DNA of 54,951 nt from Candidatus Gastranaerophilales bacterium (GTDB taxonomy: Bacteria > Cyanobacteriota > Vampirovibrionia > Gastranaerophilales > Gastranaerophilaceae). Position 1 is the first letter of the stretch. Each line of letters starts with the position of its first letter. The notes beneath the pieces were generated by a model. The model saw only the letters and a program-made list of their open reading frames with translations, was not told the DNA's origin and searched no databases. Position numbers and translations under genes: made by a program. This document shows, one piece after another, positions 16,506 through 25,124 of this stretch. Location: the NCBI GenBank assembly GCA_944323685.1, contig CALUTJ010000019.1, positions 1-54,951 on the forward strand, read 5' to 3'.

Positions 16506-16746
16506 TTTTAACCTCTCCCGACTTTTTAAGTCTTATTAAGTAATTATATTTTGCAAAAAATTTTGCCGTTTTACATCGTATAAAGAGAGGATTTTGTTAA
16601 GAAATGTAAACCAACGTAGCGGCTTATTATTACTAAATAAACACGGTTAACAGGTAAGAAGGATACCCTCAATTTTCCAATTATTAGCAAAATATTTCGA
16701 AAAAATGACTTTATTAAAAAAGTAGGTGTAACAGCTAGGAGGTTTT

Positions 16747-17517
16747 ATGTCCCAATATTTATGGCAGGCAATCCCGAATCAGGGATACAACAAGTATGGT
16801 AACGGTGTAATCGGTCCGGGCAGTAAAGAGGCTCTGGATAAAGCGGTTAATTTTCATGCCGGTGACGGCAAAACAACGACTTTAATAGAGGTTTTGGACA
16901 AACCGACAACTATCCCTAACCGTTGGGGCGGAGCAGGTACGGATTATAAAATGCAGCCCGGTGAGCTTAGAATGACCTATGGACAGCAGCCTATAGATTA
17001 TATGGACAAAAGATGGCAGGATGCCGCAAAGAAAATGGGAAGAACAACCCTGCTTGACCAGGCGGGAAGCGTTGATGTTGCCCTAATGGAAAGCACTCAC
17101 AGAGATGCAAAAACAGGAGAATACCTTATAGGCAAATTAAGAAAACCGGGAGCAAAATATACCGCAATCAAAGATGCAAATATTGGTGTAACAATCCCGA
17201 CAAAAGGTATGACACACGTGCTGACCTCAGAAGCTGCAAAAGCAGGAACGGCTCCGATAAAACTTAAACCCGGCATGGTTATAGCACAGGATGCGCTCGG
17301 TACTTACACTCCGCCTTTAAAAACACTGTTAAAGAAAAACAAACCCGTAGATGCTGCGGGAAAAGCGGTATTTGATAAACTGTCCAAATTTTCCAAAATT
17401 CAGGATCTTGCAACAAAATATGCAAAAAGCGGAGAAATTCCACTTGCAACAGCAGAAAAGAATATTCAAAGAGCCTGGAATTTTGTACAAAAATGGGCCT
17501 CAAAAATCAGAGTATAA
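16747..17517 (+). CDS. hypothetical protein, no recognised family
   Basis: A 256-residue, basic, soluble-looking protein. GGAGG just before the ATG gives a strong start. The centre has Gly/Pro-rich stretches with Y-G-Q-Q-P-I-D-Y-M and G-M-T-H-V-L-T-S-E; the C-terminal 60 residues are helical and basic. No signal peptide, membrane segment or catalytic motif was found. It stands alone, with a long 241-base upstream region and a strong terminator after it, so it is probably a well-expressed single gene. Function unknown. Confidence 0.75.
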   Translation: MSQYLWQAIPNQGYNKYGNGVIGPGSKEALDKAVNFHAGDGKTTTLIEVLDKPTTIPNRWGGAGTDYKMQPGELRMTYGQQPIDYMDKRWQDAAKKMGRTTLLDQAGSVDVALMESTHRDAKTGEYLIGKLRKPGAKYTAIKDANIGVTIPTKGMTHVLTSEAAKAGTAPIKLKPGMVIAQDALGTYTPPLKTLLKKNKPVDAAGKAVFDKLSKFSKIQDLATKYAKSGEIPLATAEKNIQRAWNFVQKWASKIRV

Positions 17518-17540
17518 TAAATTAAAAAACTTGAATTTTC

Positions 17541-17568
17541 AAAAAGCCGAAAATAATTTCGGCTTTTT
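17541..17568. terminator. bidirectional terminator
   Basis: AAAAAGCCGAAA paired with TTTCGGCTTTTT around ATAA. It separates the convergent 16747 gene (+) and uppP (-). Confidence 0.92.
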
Positions 17569-17580
17569 GTTTTGTATTAT

Positions 17581-18426
17581 TTACACAAAAAACTTGAAAA
17601 ATACAAACATAAACAAACCTGCTGCCCAGCAGTAGTATGCAAAAATTTTCATCGAGTGTTTACCCAGAAATTTCAGAAAATATTTTATACAAAAATAACC
17701 TGAAATAAATGAGATAACAAAACCTACACCAAAAGCAAGCCAGTTAAAATTCATCATCTGATGTAAATCAAGCTCCAATACAGGATAAAAAATTGATGCC
17801 CCGACAATAATCGGCAAACTTAACAGAAAAGAGTATCTTGCACAAGCAACTCTGTCCAACCCTAAAAATATGCCGGTAGAAATTGTTGAACCGGAACGGG
17901 AGATTCCTGGTATTGAGGCAATACCCTGAGCAAGACCGATGATTATCGCAGTTTTTAAATCGACTTTATCAATTTTGGTTTTCTTTTTTTCTGCAGCCCA
18001 CTCGCCAAGGAACAGAATCCAGCCCGTTAAGAAAATAAATATACCAACTATATAAGGCAGACTGATAAGGCTTTCTGACACAATTTTTAACGGATATGCC
18101 ACAATGACGGTAAATACTGTGCCTAAGAGTATAAATGCCGCCAGTTTTGCATCAGGGTCGGAAAAATCTTTTTTAAAGCAAGCTATAAAAAAAGCCTTTG
18201 TAATTTTTATAATGTCGTCTTTAAAAAACAAACAAACAGCGAGTAAAGTGCCGAGGTGCAAAACTATATCAAATACTACCTCTTCGCTGCTGCCCGTTAC
18301 AAAATCCTTGTGAGTAAAAAATTTGTACAAACTTGAGGTTAAAACAAGGTGCCCTGAGCTTGAAACCGGTAAAAATTCCGTCAAACCCTGTATAAATCCC
18401 ATAATTATTGCCTGTATTAAATTCAT
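17581..18426 (-). CDS. uppP: undecaprenyl-diphosphatase (UppP/BacA)
   Basis: A 281-residue polytopic membrane enzyme that dephosphorylates undecaprenyl pyrophosphate to recycle the lipid carrier for peptidoglycan and surface glycans. The N-terminal signature FIQGLTEFLPVSSSGHLVL (about residues 11-29) and the second motif GISRSGSTIS (about 171-180) are both intact. Length is typical (about 270). It lies 28 bases downstream of queD on the same strand and is probably the last gene of the TPR-queD-uppP unit. It works with the PBP, Lgt and polyprenyl synthase genes in this window on envelope synthesis. Confidence 0.95.
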   Translation of the reverse strand: MNLIQAIIMGFIQGLTEFLPVSSSGHLVLTSSLYKFFTHKDFVTGSSEEVVFDIVLHLGTLLAVCLFFKDDIIKITKAFFIACFKKDFSDPDAKLAAFILLGTVFTVIVAYPLKIVSESLISLPYIVGIFIFLTGWILFLGEWAAEKKKTKIDKVDLKTAIIIGLAQGIASIPGISRSGSTISTGIFLGLDRVACARYSFLLSLPIIVGASIFYPVLELDLHQMMNFNWLAFGVGFVISFISGYFCIKYFLKFLGKHSMKIFAYYCWAAGLFMFVFFKFFV

Positions 18427-18454
18427 TATCCTATCTCGCCTTTATATTTTAGTT

Positions 18455-18820
18455 CTAATTCCAATTTTCATAATACATTGAGCAGGAGTTTTCGTTTTCC
18501 CAAACACCAACCTTTGATACCTGAGGGAATGTTTTGTTCATCTGTTCATAAATAAATTTTGCCAGAATTTCGCTGCTCGGGCTTATATTTTTAAACTCCT
18601 CAAGTTCATTTATATCTTTATGATCAAGTCTGTCGAGTACTTTTTTAAGTTCGCGTTTTAAGACTTTAAAATCAACAAGAATATTTGATTTATCAAGGTT
18701 TTCGCCTTTTATAAAAACTTCAACTTTCCAGTTATGTCCGTGCTGGTTTTCGCATTCGCCTTCGTAGTTTAAAAGGTGGTGTGCTGCTGAAAACGAGCCT
18801 ATTACTTTTAGTTCGTACAT
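18455..18820 (-). CDS. queD: 6-carboxy-5,6,7,8-tetrahydropterin synthase (QueD)
   Basis: A 121-residue enzyme of the queuosine/7-deazaguanine pathway, converting dihydroneopterin triphosphate to 6-carboxytetrahydropterin. Zinc ligands are visible as the SAAH14 histidine and H27-G-H29. The catalytic Cys23 sits four residues before the HGH, the QueD-type spacing. The C-terminal GVWEN strand carries the substrate glutamate. It overlaps the upstream TPR gene by one base (TAATG). No other queuosine genes are in the window. Confidence 0.92.
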   Translation of the reverse strand: MYELKVIGSFSAAHHLLNYEGECENQHGHNWKVEVFIKGENLDKSNILVDFKVLKRELKKVLDRLDHKDINELEEFKNISPSSEILAKFIYEQMNKTFPQVSKVGVWENENSCSMYYENWN

Positions 18821-20604
18821 TATTTATTTACTCCCTCAATTTTTGCGTACAATTCTTTTGCTTCCGGCTGTTCGGGGAAGATTTTTAAGACTTTTTCAAG
18901 ATATTCAACCGAATTTTTGGCATCGCCTGTTTCAATATATATTTTTGCAAGCAAAAGCAATATGTTTATGTTTTCAGGATACATTTGCTCAAGCTTAAGA
19001 GCCAGATTGCGTGCGTTGTCGTATTCTTTAAGTTCAAAGAAGGTCAGAGCAAGAACGTTCATAATCTCAGGGTCCTGATACAGGCTGTAGGCGTCCGACA
19101 AAAACTCCTTAGCCGCGTCATAATTCCCTTTGCCGTAATAGATTAAGCCGATATTGAACAAAATCAAATACTGTGAGGGGAATTTTTTCATTGCCTCTAA
19201 AAATAATTTTAATGCCTTATCCGTGTCATTCATTTTAAGGTAATTTAAGGCTCTGAATATACTGATATCCATCGAATTTTCATCGAGCTTGTAAGCCTGT
19301 TCGTAGTATTGTGCGGCAGTCTTGTAGTCATTCATCACCTGATAAAAATTTGCCAGCTCAAATACAACAGACGGGTTTTCCTGCTCAAGAGAATAGGCGG
19401 TTTCGAACTCGTCTTTGGCGTAATCAAATAATCTTTGTGACAGATAAACAACGCCTAAATCTTTATGTGCCGCCGCATTTTTAGGGTCTAGCTGGATGAC
19501 TTTTTTAAATATATTTTCAGCTTTGTCTTTGTCACCTGTTTTCATACATAAAAGCGCGTATCTGTAATAAACCTCGGGCGGGATTTTACCGAGTCTTATC
19601 ATATTTGTGTAGACTTTTTTCGCAAGTTCGTTGTTGCCTGTTTTTTCATAACAGTCAGCGAGCATTTTGCCCATTGATATAGATTTTGGATTTAATGTAA
19701 CAAGCTGAGCCAGCAGTCTTATTGCTTCGTTGTATTTTCCAAGCGAATGGTATGCACAGGCCAGATTGTATTGAAAATTTTGTTTTTCCGGATGCAGCAC
19801 TATAAGTTTTTGATAGTACGTAACTGCCTTTTCCCATTCGTCAGCGTTAATTGCTGCAACAGCAACGGCAGAAAGATTGAATTCTTTCGGCTCGAGATTA
19901 TAAGCTTTTTCAAAAATTTCAAAGGCTTCTTTGTGCTGCTGCTGAAGCTGTAGTGTTGTGGCCAGATTGTAGTAGCTTGTAGAATTTTTAGGGTCTAATT
20001 CTATTGCCTTTTCAAAAGTTTTTTGTGCATCTTTTATCTTTTTTAAAGCTAAATAACATGAGCCGAGATTGTTGTACATTAACGGATGTTCGGGTCTTAA
20101 GGCAATACCTTTTTTTAAATATTCAACGGCTTTTTCGTATTCCTTTTTAGAAGTATAGGCTGTACCGATTATGTAATAAACCTGATAATCTTCATCATCA
20201 AAGGTAAGTGTTTTTTGCGCAAATTCAATCGCCGTATCGTTATTTTTAAGTTTTAAATGCAGTACGGCAAGGTTTTTGTAAGCGTCTTTATAGTCTTCTC
20301 TTAAGATTACAACCCTTTCGTATGCGTCTTGTGCTTTTTCCAGCTCGTTAAAGTCCTCATAAATCATGCCGAGATAAAACCACGAGGTGGCATCGTCATT
20401 GTTTTGCTCCACAACTTTTTCGAAGTTTTCTCTGGCTTCTTTGTTGATTCCGAGATTAACGTTACAAAGTCCGAGAGTTTTTTCAACTTCTACTGATGTA
20501 TCGCTTGTATCTTTTATGTATGTTTCAATAACTTCTTTAGCTTCTTTAAAATTTTTTTCGCCTATAAGTTCATTAGCTTTATTTAAAATGTCTTCTCTGT
20601 CCAA
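18820..20604 (-). CDS. large TPR-repeat protein
   Basis: About 594 residues made almost wholly of tetratricopeptide repeats (roughly 15 units) such as TSYYNLATTLQLQQQHKEA and PLMYNNLGSCYLALKKIKDA. No signal peptide, so cytoplasmic. The frame is open to 20640, but TTG at 20604 is preceded by GAGGTGG at the right distance and is the better start. TPR arrays are protein-binding scaffolds; no enzyme domain is attached. It is coupled to queD by a one-base overlap. The partner is unknown. Confidence 0.88.
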   Translation of the reverse strand: MDREDILNKANELIGEKNFKEAKEVIETYIKDTSDTSVEVEKTLGLCNVNLGINKEARENFEKVVEQNNDDATSWFYLGMIYEDFNELEKAQDAYERVVILREDYKDAYKNLAVLHLKLKNNDTAIEFAQKTLTFDDEDYQVYYIIGTAYTSKKEYEKAVEYLKKGIALRPEHPLMYNNLGSCYLALKKIKDAQKTFEKAIELDPKNSTSYYNLATTLQLQQQHKEAFEIFEKAYNLEPKEFNLSAVAVAAINADEWEKAVTYYQKLIVLHPEKQNFQYNLACAYHSLGKYNEAIRLLAQLVTLNPKSISMGKMLADCYEKTGNNELAKKVYTNMIRLGKIPPEVYYRYALLCMKTGDKDKAENIFKKVIQLDPKNAAAHKDLGVVYLSQRLFDYAKDEFETAYSLEQENPSVVFELANFYQVMNDYKTAAQYYEQAYKLDENSMDISIFRALNYLKMNDTDKALKLFLEAMKKFPSQYLILFNIGLIYYGKGNYDAAKEFLSDAYSLYQDPEIMNVLALTFFELKEYDNARNLALKLEQMYPENINILLLLAKIYIETGDAKNSVEYLEKVLKIFPEQPEAKELYAKIEGVNK

Positions 20605-20751
20605 AATTACCACCTCGTTATGTTCTTTCTTATTGTACAATAAGCAGGATTTTTTTGTTTGCTAAAAATATTATGTTTTTTTGAGAAAATCAGGCAATTT
20701 TTCTTCAGAAAATGTTTTTATTTATATATAGGATATTTATAAGGGAATATT

Positions 20752-21603
20752 ATGTCGGAATACAAAATAGGTTTAAACAGTTTGAATCTGAATTACCTTC
20801 CTGATTACAACTCGGGAGGATTGTATTCGTTTGACACAGGTACAAACCTTTTTAGCCCTGCATCGGCTTCTTCATATGGTTTCCCTAATTTCTTTAACTC
20901 TGCCAATGCGTTATTTCCGATGGATATAACGAGTTTTTCGATGCCGCAATTAGGCTCCGTTGGCGGTTTTGATCCTTTCGGGTTTTCAACACCCGGATTT
21001 AACTACATGCAAGAATTTTTTGAAGCGCAGCAGCAGCAAAATATGATATCTCAAATGTGGGGCAGTTTCATGGAACTTGTAAAAAATTACAAAATGCCTC
21101 AATTTAACTTTAATTTTAACTTGAATCAAGCAGGCTCGGGTGGCGGAGGCTACGGAAATTACAACCAGAAGGCTACAGACCTGTATCAGGGTACTGCTGC
21201 TGACCTGAATAAACACTTGAAAGGTGTTCTGGCAGGGAAAGGTGCCAAGCTTCTTGAATTACAAAATAAATACGGTATAAGCGCGGCTTTCTTAGCGGCT
21301 GTTGTAAACAATGAAAGCGGGCACGGAACAAGCAATGCGGCTCGAACGAAAAACAATGTCGCAGGTATTATGAGTAAATCCAGCGGTTTTACAAAACTTG
21401 CAACATTTAACAGTGTTGACGAATGTCTTGAAGCCTTAGCTAAAAATATCAAAAAGAACTATGTGGACAAAGGGCTTGTCACCGTATCACAAATCCACGC
21501 TAAATACTGTCCTATAGGTGCATCTAATGACCCGACGGGAATGAACGGGGGCTGGGGTAAAAATGTCGCCAGCATGATGGACAAATACAACAGTCTGGCT
21601 TAA
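20752..21603 (+). CDS. GH73-like glucosaminidase without signal peptide
   Basis: A 283-residue protein. The first 130 residues are low-complexity (Ser/Phe/Gly/Asn/Gln) with a GSGGGGYG linker at about 126-133. The C-terminal 150 residues have a lysozyme-like fold of the N-acetylglucosaminidase (GH73) type: AAFLAAVVNNESGHGTSN with catalytic Glu188, then K-N-N-V-A-G-I-M and the late W-G-K-N-V block. It should cut peptidoglycan glycan strands. There is no Sec signal peptide, which is odd for a murein hydrolase; export by another route, as for flagellar FlgJ, or action after lysis is possible. Strong ribosome site AAGGGA. Confidence 0.85.
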   Translation: MSEYKIGLNSLNLNYLPDYNSGGLYSFDTGTNLFSPASASSYGFPNFFNSANALFPMDITSFSMPQLGSVGGFDPFGFSTPGFNYMQEFFEAQQQQNMISQMWGSFMELVKNYKMPQFNFNFNLNQAGSGGGGYGNYNQKATDLYQGTAADLNKHLKGVLAGKGAKLLELQNKYGISAAFLAAVVNNESGHGTSNAARTKNNVAGIMSKSSGFTKLATFNSVDECLEALAKNIKKNYVDKGLVTVSQIHAKYCPIGASNDPTGMNGGWGKNVASMMDKYNSLA

Positions 21604-21627
21604 ATCCAGTTGTTATAACAAGTTGAT

Positions 21628-21784
21628 AAAAACTCTTTTATTATCTAATATAGTGTCGCAGTTGCCGCCTCGAGCCTTCGAGCCGTCACTGCTCACCTTT
21701 TAAATGTGACACTCCAAAAATTCGTTCACGTCGCTTTGCTACTTATCACGAATTTTTCTCGGACACATTAATAAAAGAGTTTTT
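21628..21784 (+). terminator. terminator split by a repeat insertion
   Basis: AAAAACTCTTTTATTA (21628-21643) and its exact 16-base complement TAATAAAAGAGTTTTT (21769-21784), followed by more T. The 125 bases between them are repeat copy C. The arms are not part of the repeat, because other copies lack them. The element therefore seems to have inserted into the loop of the GH73 gene's terminator. Confidence 0.8.
21644..21766. repeat. interspersed palindromic repeat, copy C (intergenic)
   Basis: A 123-nt copy like B and D. In the frame that is open in lgt and the GIY-YIG gene it has two stops (GAG to TAG, GAA to TAA), as expected without coding constraint. The right-hand hairpin AAAAATTCGT/ACGAATTTTT is perfect. 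Confidence 0.93.
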
Positions 21785-21818
21785 TTGTTATAATTTTTTT
21801 AGATTAGAGGGGTCTGTT

Positions 21819-22784
21819 TTGACAAATTCTGCTTTTAATACAAAATATAAAAAGATTTTAGAAGTTATACAATCTGATTTTGATAATTTTCAAAATTTAT
21901 TAGCTGAATTTATAGACAATGATACAGATAAAGATTTACAAATTGTTCCGATAATAAAGGATTTTCTCTGCTGCTGCGGCAAAAGAATCCGCCCTGCATT
22001 GATATTCCTTTTTGCCGGAGCAATATCGCAAAACAACAAAGAGTTTATTAACAAAATTGCACTTGCTAACGAGCTTTTGCACAACGCAACACTTATCCAC
22101 GACGACATAATAGATTGTTCTCTTCTGAGGCGGGGGAAAAAGACTTTAAATTTTGACTACGACAATAAACTGGCCGTGCTTGCGGGTGATTTTTTGATTG
22201 CTAAAGTTTTAAAACTGCTTTTTGATATAGAAGATTCTTCGATAAGAAAAATTCACTCGCAGGCTGTATCAAAGCTTATAGCCGGAGAATTGCACCAGTA
22301 TTTCAGCAGATACAAGCTGCTGAGTATGGATAAATATCTGGAAAAATCAAAAAACAAAACTGCAAGATTGTTTGAGGCAGGTATTGTATCTGTGTATCTG
22401 TTCAACAACAATAATCCAGGGTATCTTGAAGAAGTTAAAAATTTTGCGCTAAATTTTGGTACTGCGTTTCAGATTATTAATGATATAGATAACTTCAACG
22501 ATACAAAAAGGCTGGATGAAGATATAAAAAACGGAGATTATTCTGCACCGTTTATTTTTTATGTACATGAAAAATACGGCGGTGATATTTCAAAAATTCA
22601 AAATACGGGGTTGGTTTTCAAGCAGATTAAAAACTCCGATGCCATTGACAAGACACGCAAACTTGCAAAACACTACATTAATTTGGCTATTGAAAATATA
22701 TCATTTCTTGAGGATAATCAATATAAAAGAGCAATTATAAGCCTTTGTAATTTAATATCAGGTGAAGAAGAGCAAAATGGATAG
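21819..22784 (+). CDS. polyprenyl (isoprenyl) diphosphate synthase family protein with degenerate second Asp motif
   Basis: A 321-residue trans-prenyltransferase fold protein. G-K-R-I-R-P at 54-59 and the first Asp-rich motif H-D95-D96-I-I-D99 followed by RRGKK are normal. The second motif, usually DDxxD after FQ, reads N221-D222-I-D-N225, so two Asp are Asn. It may have reduced activity or act as the large partner of a two-part synthase. Such enzymes make the C40-C55 chains for quinones or the lipid carrier. The start is TTG at 21819 with GAGGGG upstream. It overlaps lepB by a few bases. Confidence 0.88.
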   Translation: MTNSAFNTKYKKILEVIQSDFDNFQNLLAEFIDNDTDKDLQIVPIIKDFLCCCGKRIRPALIFLFAGAISQNNKEFINKIALANELLHNATLIHDDIIDCSLLRRGKKTLNFDYDNKLAVLAGDFLIAKVLKLLFDIEDSSIRKIHSQAVSKLIAGELHQYFSRYKLLSMDKYLEKSKNKTARLFEAGIVSVYLFNNNNPGYLEEVKNFALNFGTAFQIINDIDNFNDTKRLDEDIKNGDYSAPFIFYVHEKYGGDISKIQNTGLVFKQIKNSDAIDKTRKLAKHYINLAIENISFLEDNQYKRAIISLCNLISGEEEQNG

Positions 22785-23463
22785 AGAAGAACAAAACCAG
22801 ACACAGGAGTCCAAACATAATTTAACGGCTAAAGAAAAAATAGTTGCCGGTTTGCAAGACCTCGTTGAAACCGTTGTTTTTGTTGTGGTAATGGTTATTA
22901 TAATAAGATTTTTTATAGGTGAAATTCGCTGGATTCCTTCAGCCTCAATGCGTCCTACGCTTATTGAAGGCGACAGAATTTTTGTTGAAAGATTTTCCCG
23001 CTTTTACTCGGAACCAAAACGAGGCGATATAATGGTATTTTATCCGCCTGAAGAAGAAATCAAAACCGATCCGATTTCAATTATGGCAAGGTTAACGGGT
23101 TTTTGGTGCAAAGATATTGCATACATAAAAAGAGTCGTCGGGGTTCCTGGAGATAAGCTTGAAGTAAAAGAATTTGCTGACGGAACGTTTAAAGTTTATA
23201 TAAACGACAAACCGTTAAATGAGCCATACATAATGAGTCCTGATGATTATATTCCGTGTTCGAATGATATGTTTTGCGGACCTATGCAAATACCGGCAGG
23301 CAATTATTTTATGATGGGTGACAACAGAGGTAACTCTCAAGATTCCCGTTTTTGGGGATTTTTACCAAAAGAAAGATTTATAGGCAAAGCTATATTTATT
23401 TTCTGGCCGCTTAACAGATGGCATGCTTTTACACGCCCGACGTATGAAAACACCGGCAAATAG
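22777..23463 (+). CDS. lepB: signal peptidase I
   Basis: A 228-residue S26 serine protease that removes Sec signal peptides outside the membrane. It has one N-terminal membrane segment at about residues 32-47. The catalytic Ser57 lies in P-S-A-S-M-R-P-T, the general-base Lys118 in Y-I-K-R-V-V-G, and the late GDNRGNSQDSR box is present. ATG at 22777 is chosen over an in-frame GTG at 22762, since it better fits the overlap with the upstream stop and a GAAGAGC ribosome site. It serves the exported proteins of this window. Confidence 0.95.
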   Translation: MDREEQNQTQESKHNLTAKEKIVAGLQDLVETVVFVVVMVIIIRFFIGEIRWIPSASMRPTLIEGDRIFVERFSRFYSEPKRGDIMVFYPPEEEIKTDPISIMARLTGFWCKDIAYIKRVVGVPGDKLEVKEFADGTFKVYINDKPLNEPYIMSPDDYIPCSNDMFCGPMQIPAGNYFMMGDNRGNSQDSRFWGFLPKERFIGKAIFIFWPLNRWHAFTRPTYENTGK

Positions 23464-23531
23464 ACATCAAAAGGTTCTTGCGGCTGCCGGTATAAAATAA
23501 GCAGATTTTGCCGATAATAAGCAAAGTTAAA

Positions 23532-24530
23532 TTATTTCAGATGTCTTATAATTTCCTGCGTAAATTCTGTTGTTGTAGCGTTACCGCCAAGGTCGCAGGT
23601 TAGAACTTTACCCTGTTCAATTACAGAATACAGAGCTTGTTCTATATTCTGGGCTTTTTCATCTTCACCGATGTATTTAAGCATATTTATTGCACAAAGC
23701 AAAAGCGCGGCAGGGTTAGCTTTGTTCTGCCCTTTTATATCAGGTGCAGAGCCGTGGACAGGTTCAAAAACAGCACAACCGTCACCGATATTTGCCCCCT
23801 GTGCAACACCAAGCCCGCCGATTAATCCGGCAGTAAGATCGGACACTATATCTCCGTACAAATTAGGCAGCAATAACATATCAAACTGCTGAGGCTTTTG
23901 TACAAGCTGCATACAAAGGTTATCAACGAGAATTTCCTTGTATTTTATCTCAGGATAATTCTGAGCAATATTTCTTGCTGCTTCAAGAAATAAACCGTCA
24001 GAAAGTTTGCAGATATTTGCTTTTGTTACAGCGTGGATTTGTTTTCTGTTATTTTTTGTTGCATATTCAAATGCATATTTTGCTATTCTTTCAGAGGCAG
24101 CTCTTGTAATAATTTTTATTGACTCAGCCGTGTCGTTGTCTATTTTTCTTTCTATGCCGGCATAGAGATCTTCGGTATTTTCTCTTACAACAACAATATC
24201 TACCCCTTCAAACGGAGTTTTTATGCCCTTTATGTTTTTGCAGGGTCTTAAATTTGCATAAAGATCTAGTTCTTTTCTCAAAGCTACGTTTACGCTGCGA
24301 AAGCCTTTGCCTATCGGAGTTGTAACAGGGGCTTTAAGCGCCACTTTGTTGAGTTTTATGGATTCTATAACTCTTTGTGGCAGAACACAGCCTTCCGTTG
24401 CAACAACATCAGCACCTGCTGTTTGAATATCCCAGTCTATTTTTGCACCGGCTTCTTCCAGTATACAAACTACCGCGTCTGAAATTTCAGGCCCTATTCC
24501 GTCACCGGGGATAAGAGTAATTCTTCTCAT
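23532..24530 (-). CDS. NAD-type isocitrate dehydrogenase
   Basis: A 332-residue beta-decarboxylating dehydrogenase. It starts with ITLIPGDGIGPEI. The segment F-R-S-V-N-V-A-L-R-K holds the Ser/Asn pair that binds isocitrate, and RENTEDLYAGIE is typical of NAD-dependent isocitrate dehydrogenases rather than isopropylmalate dehydrogenases. The catalytic Lys lies in HAVTKANI, and the metal-binding Asp is in LYGDIVSD. A homoisocitrate or other acid substrate cannot be excluded. It is joined directly to pncC: that stop and this ATG are adjacent. Confidence 0.85.
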   Translation of the reverse strand: MRRITLIPGDGIGPEISDAVVCILEEAGAKIDWDIQTAGADVVATEGCVLPQRVIESIKLNKVALKAPVTTPIGKGFRSVNVALRKELDLYANLRPCKNIKGIKTPFEGVDIVVVRENTEDLYAGIERKIDNDTAESIKIITRAASERIAKYAFEYATKNNRKQIHAVTKANICKLSDGLFLEAARNIAQNYPEIKYKEILVDNLCMQLVQKPQQFDMLLLPNLYGDIVSDLTAGLIGGLGVAQGANIGDGCAVFEPVHGSAPDIKGQNKANPAALLLCAINMLKYIGEDEKAQNIEQALYSVIEQGKVLTCDLGGNATTTEFTQEIIRHLK

Positions 24531-25067
24531 TTAATTTTCCTTTTCTTTTAGAACATCGATTAACAGTTTTATTGCCTGTCTGGCAAACAAATATTTTATA
24601 ATAACCCTCGGTAGTTTGGGATTAACATTATATTTATGCACATGCATTTCGTCTTTTGTTCCTACACCGATGTATACAAGCCCCACGGGTTTTTCTTCGG
24701 TTCCTCCTGTCGGGCCTGCTATGCCTGTTGTTGCAAGGGCATAGTCGCTGCCCGTGACTTCAAGCAGCCCTTTTATCATCTCATCAGCCGTTTGAACGCT
24801 CACAGCACCGTAGTGTTCAAGTGTTTCTTTTTTAACGTGCAGGTATTGTTCTTTTGCTTCGTTTGCATAAGTTACAAAATTTGAGTGAATATAAGCAGAG
24901 CTGCCTGAAACATCTGTCATTAAAGAACTTACAAGCCCGCCTGTACAGGATTCTGCAATTGATAACGTTTTTTGTTTTTCTAAAAGCAATTTGCCTGCCG
25001 TATATTGCTCATTAAAACTGGAGAGAAGATTAAACAACTTTAAATGTGTAAAAATATTTTCGTTCAT
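24531..25067 (-). CDS. pncC: CinA C-terminal domain protein, nicotinamide-nucleotide amidase (PncC)
   Basis: About 178 residues, a single CinA C-terminal domain that hydrolyses NMN to NaMN and ammonia in pyridine nucleotide salvage. The motif LSIAESCTGGLVSSL (about 34-48) has the nucleophilic Ser. YALATTGIAGPTGG (about 107-120) and the following PVGLVYIGV strand are characteristic. The N-terminal MoCF-like half of full CinA is absent. ATG at 25067 is preferred to an upstream TTG at 25112 without ribosome site. It shares a transcript with idh. Confidence 0.9.
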   Translation of the reverse strand: MNENIFTHLKLFNLLSSFNEQYTAGKLLLEKQKTLSIAESCTGGLVSSLMTDVSGSSAYIHSNFVTYANEAKEQYLHVKKETLEHYGAVSVQTADEMIKGLLEVTGSDYALATTGIAGPTGGTEEKPVGLVYIGVGTKDEMHVHKYNVNPKLPRVIIKYLFARQAIKLLIDVLKEKEN

Positions 25068-25124
25068 AAATCTTTCATCTCCACTTACGTTTTCAATTTT
25101 TAATATATTCAACCAAATTCCAAA

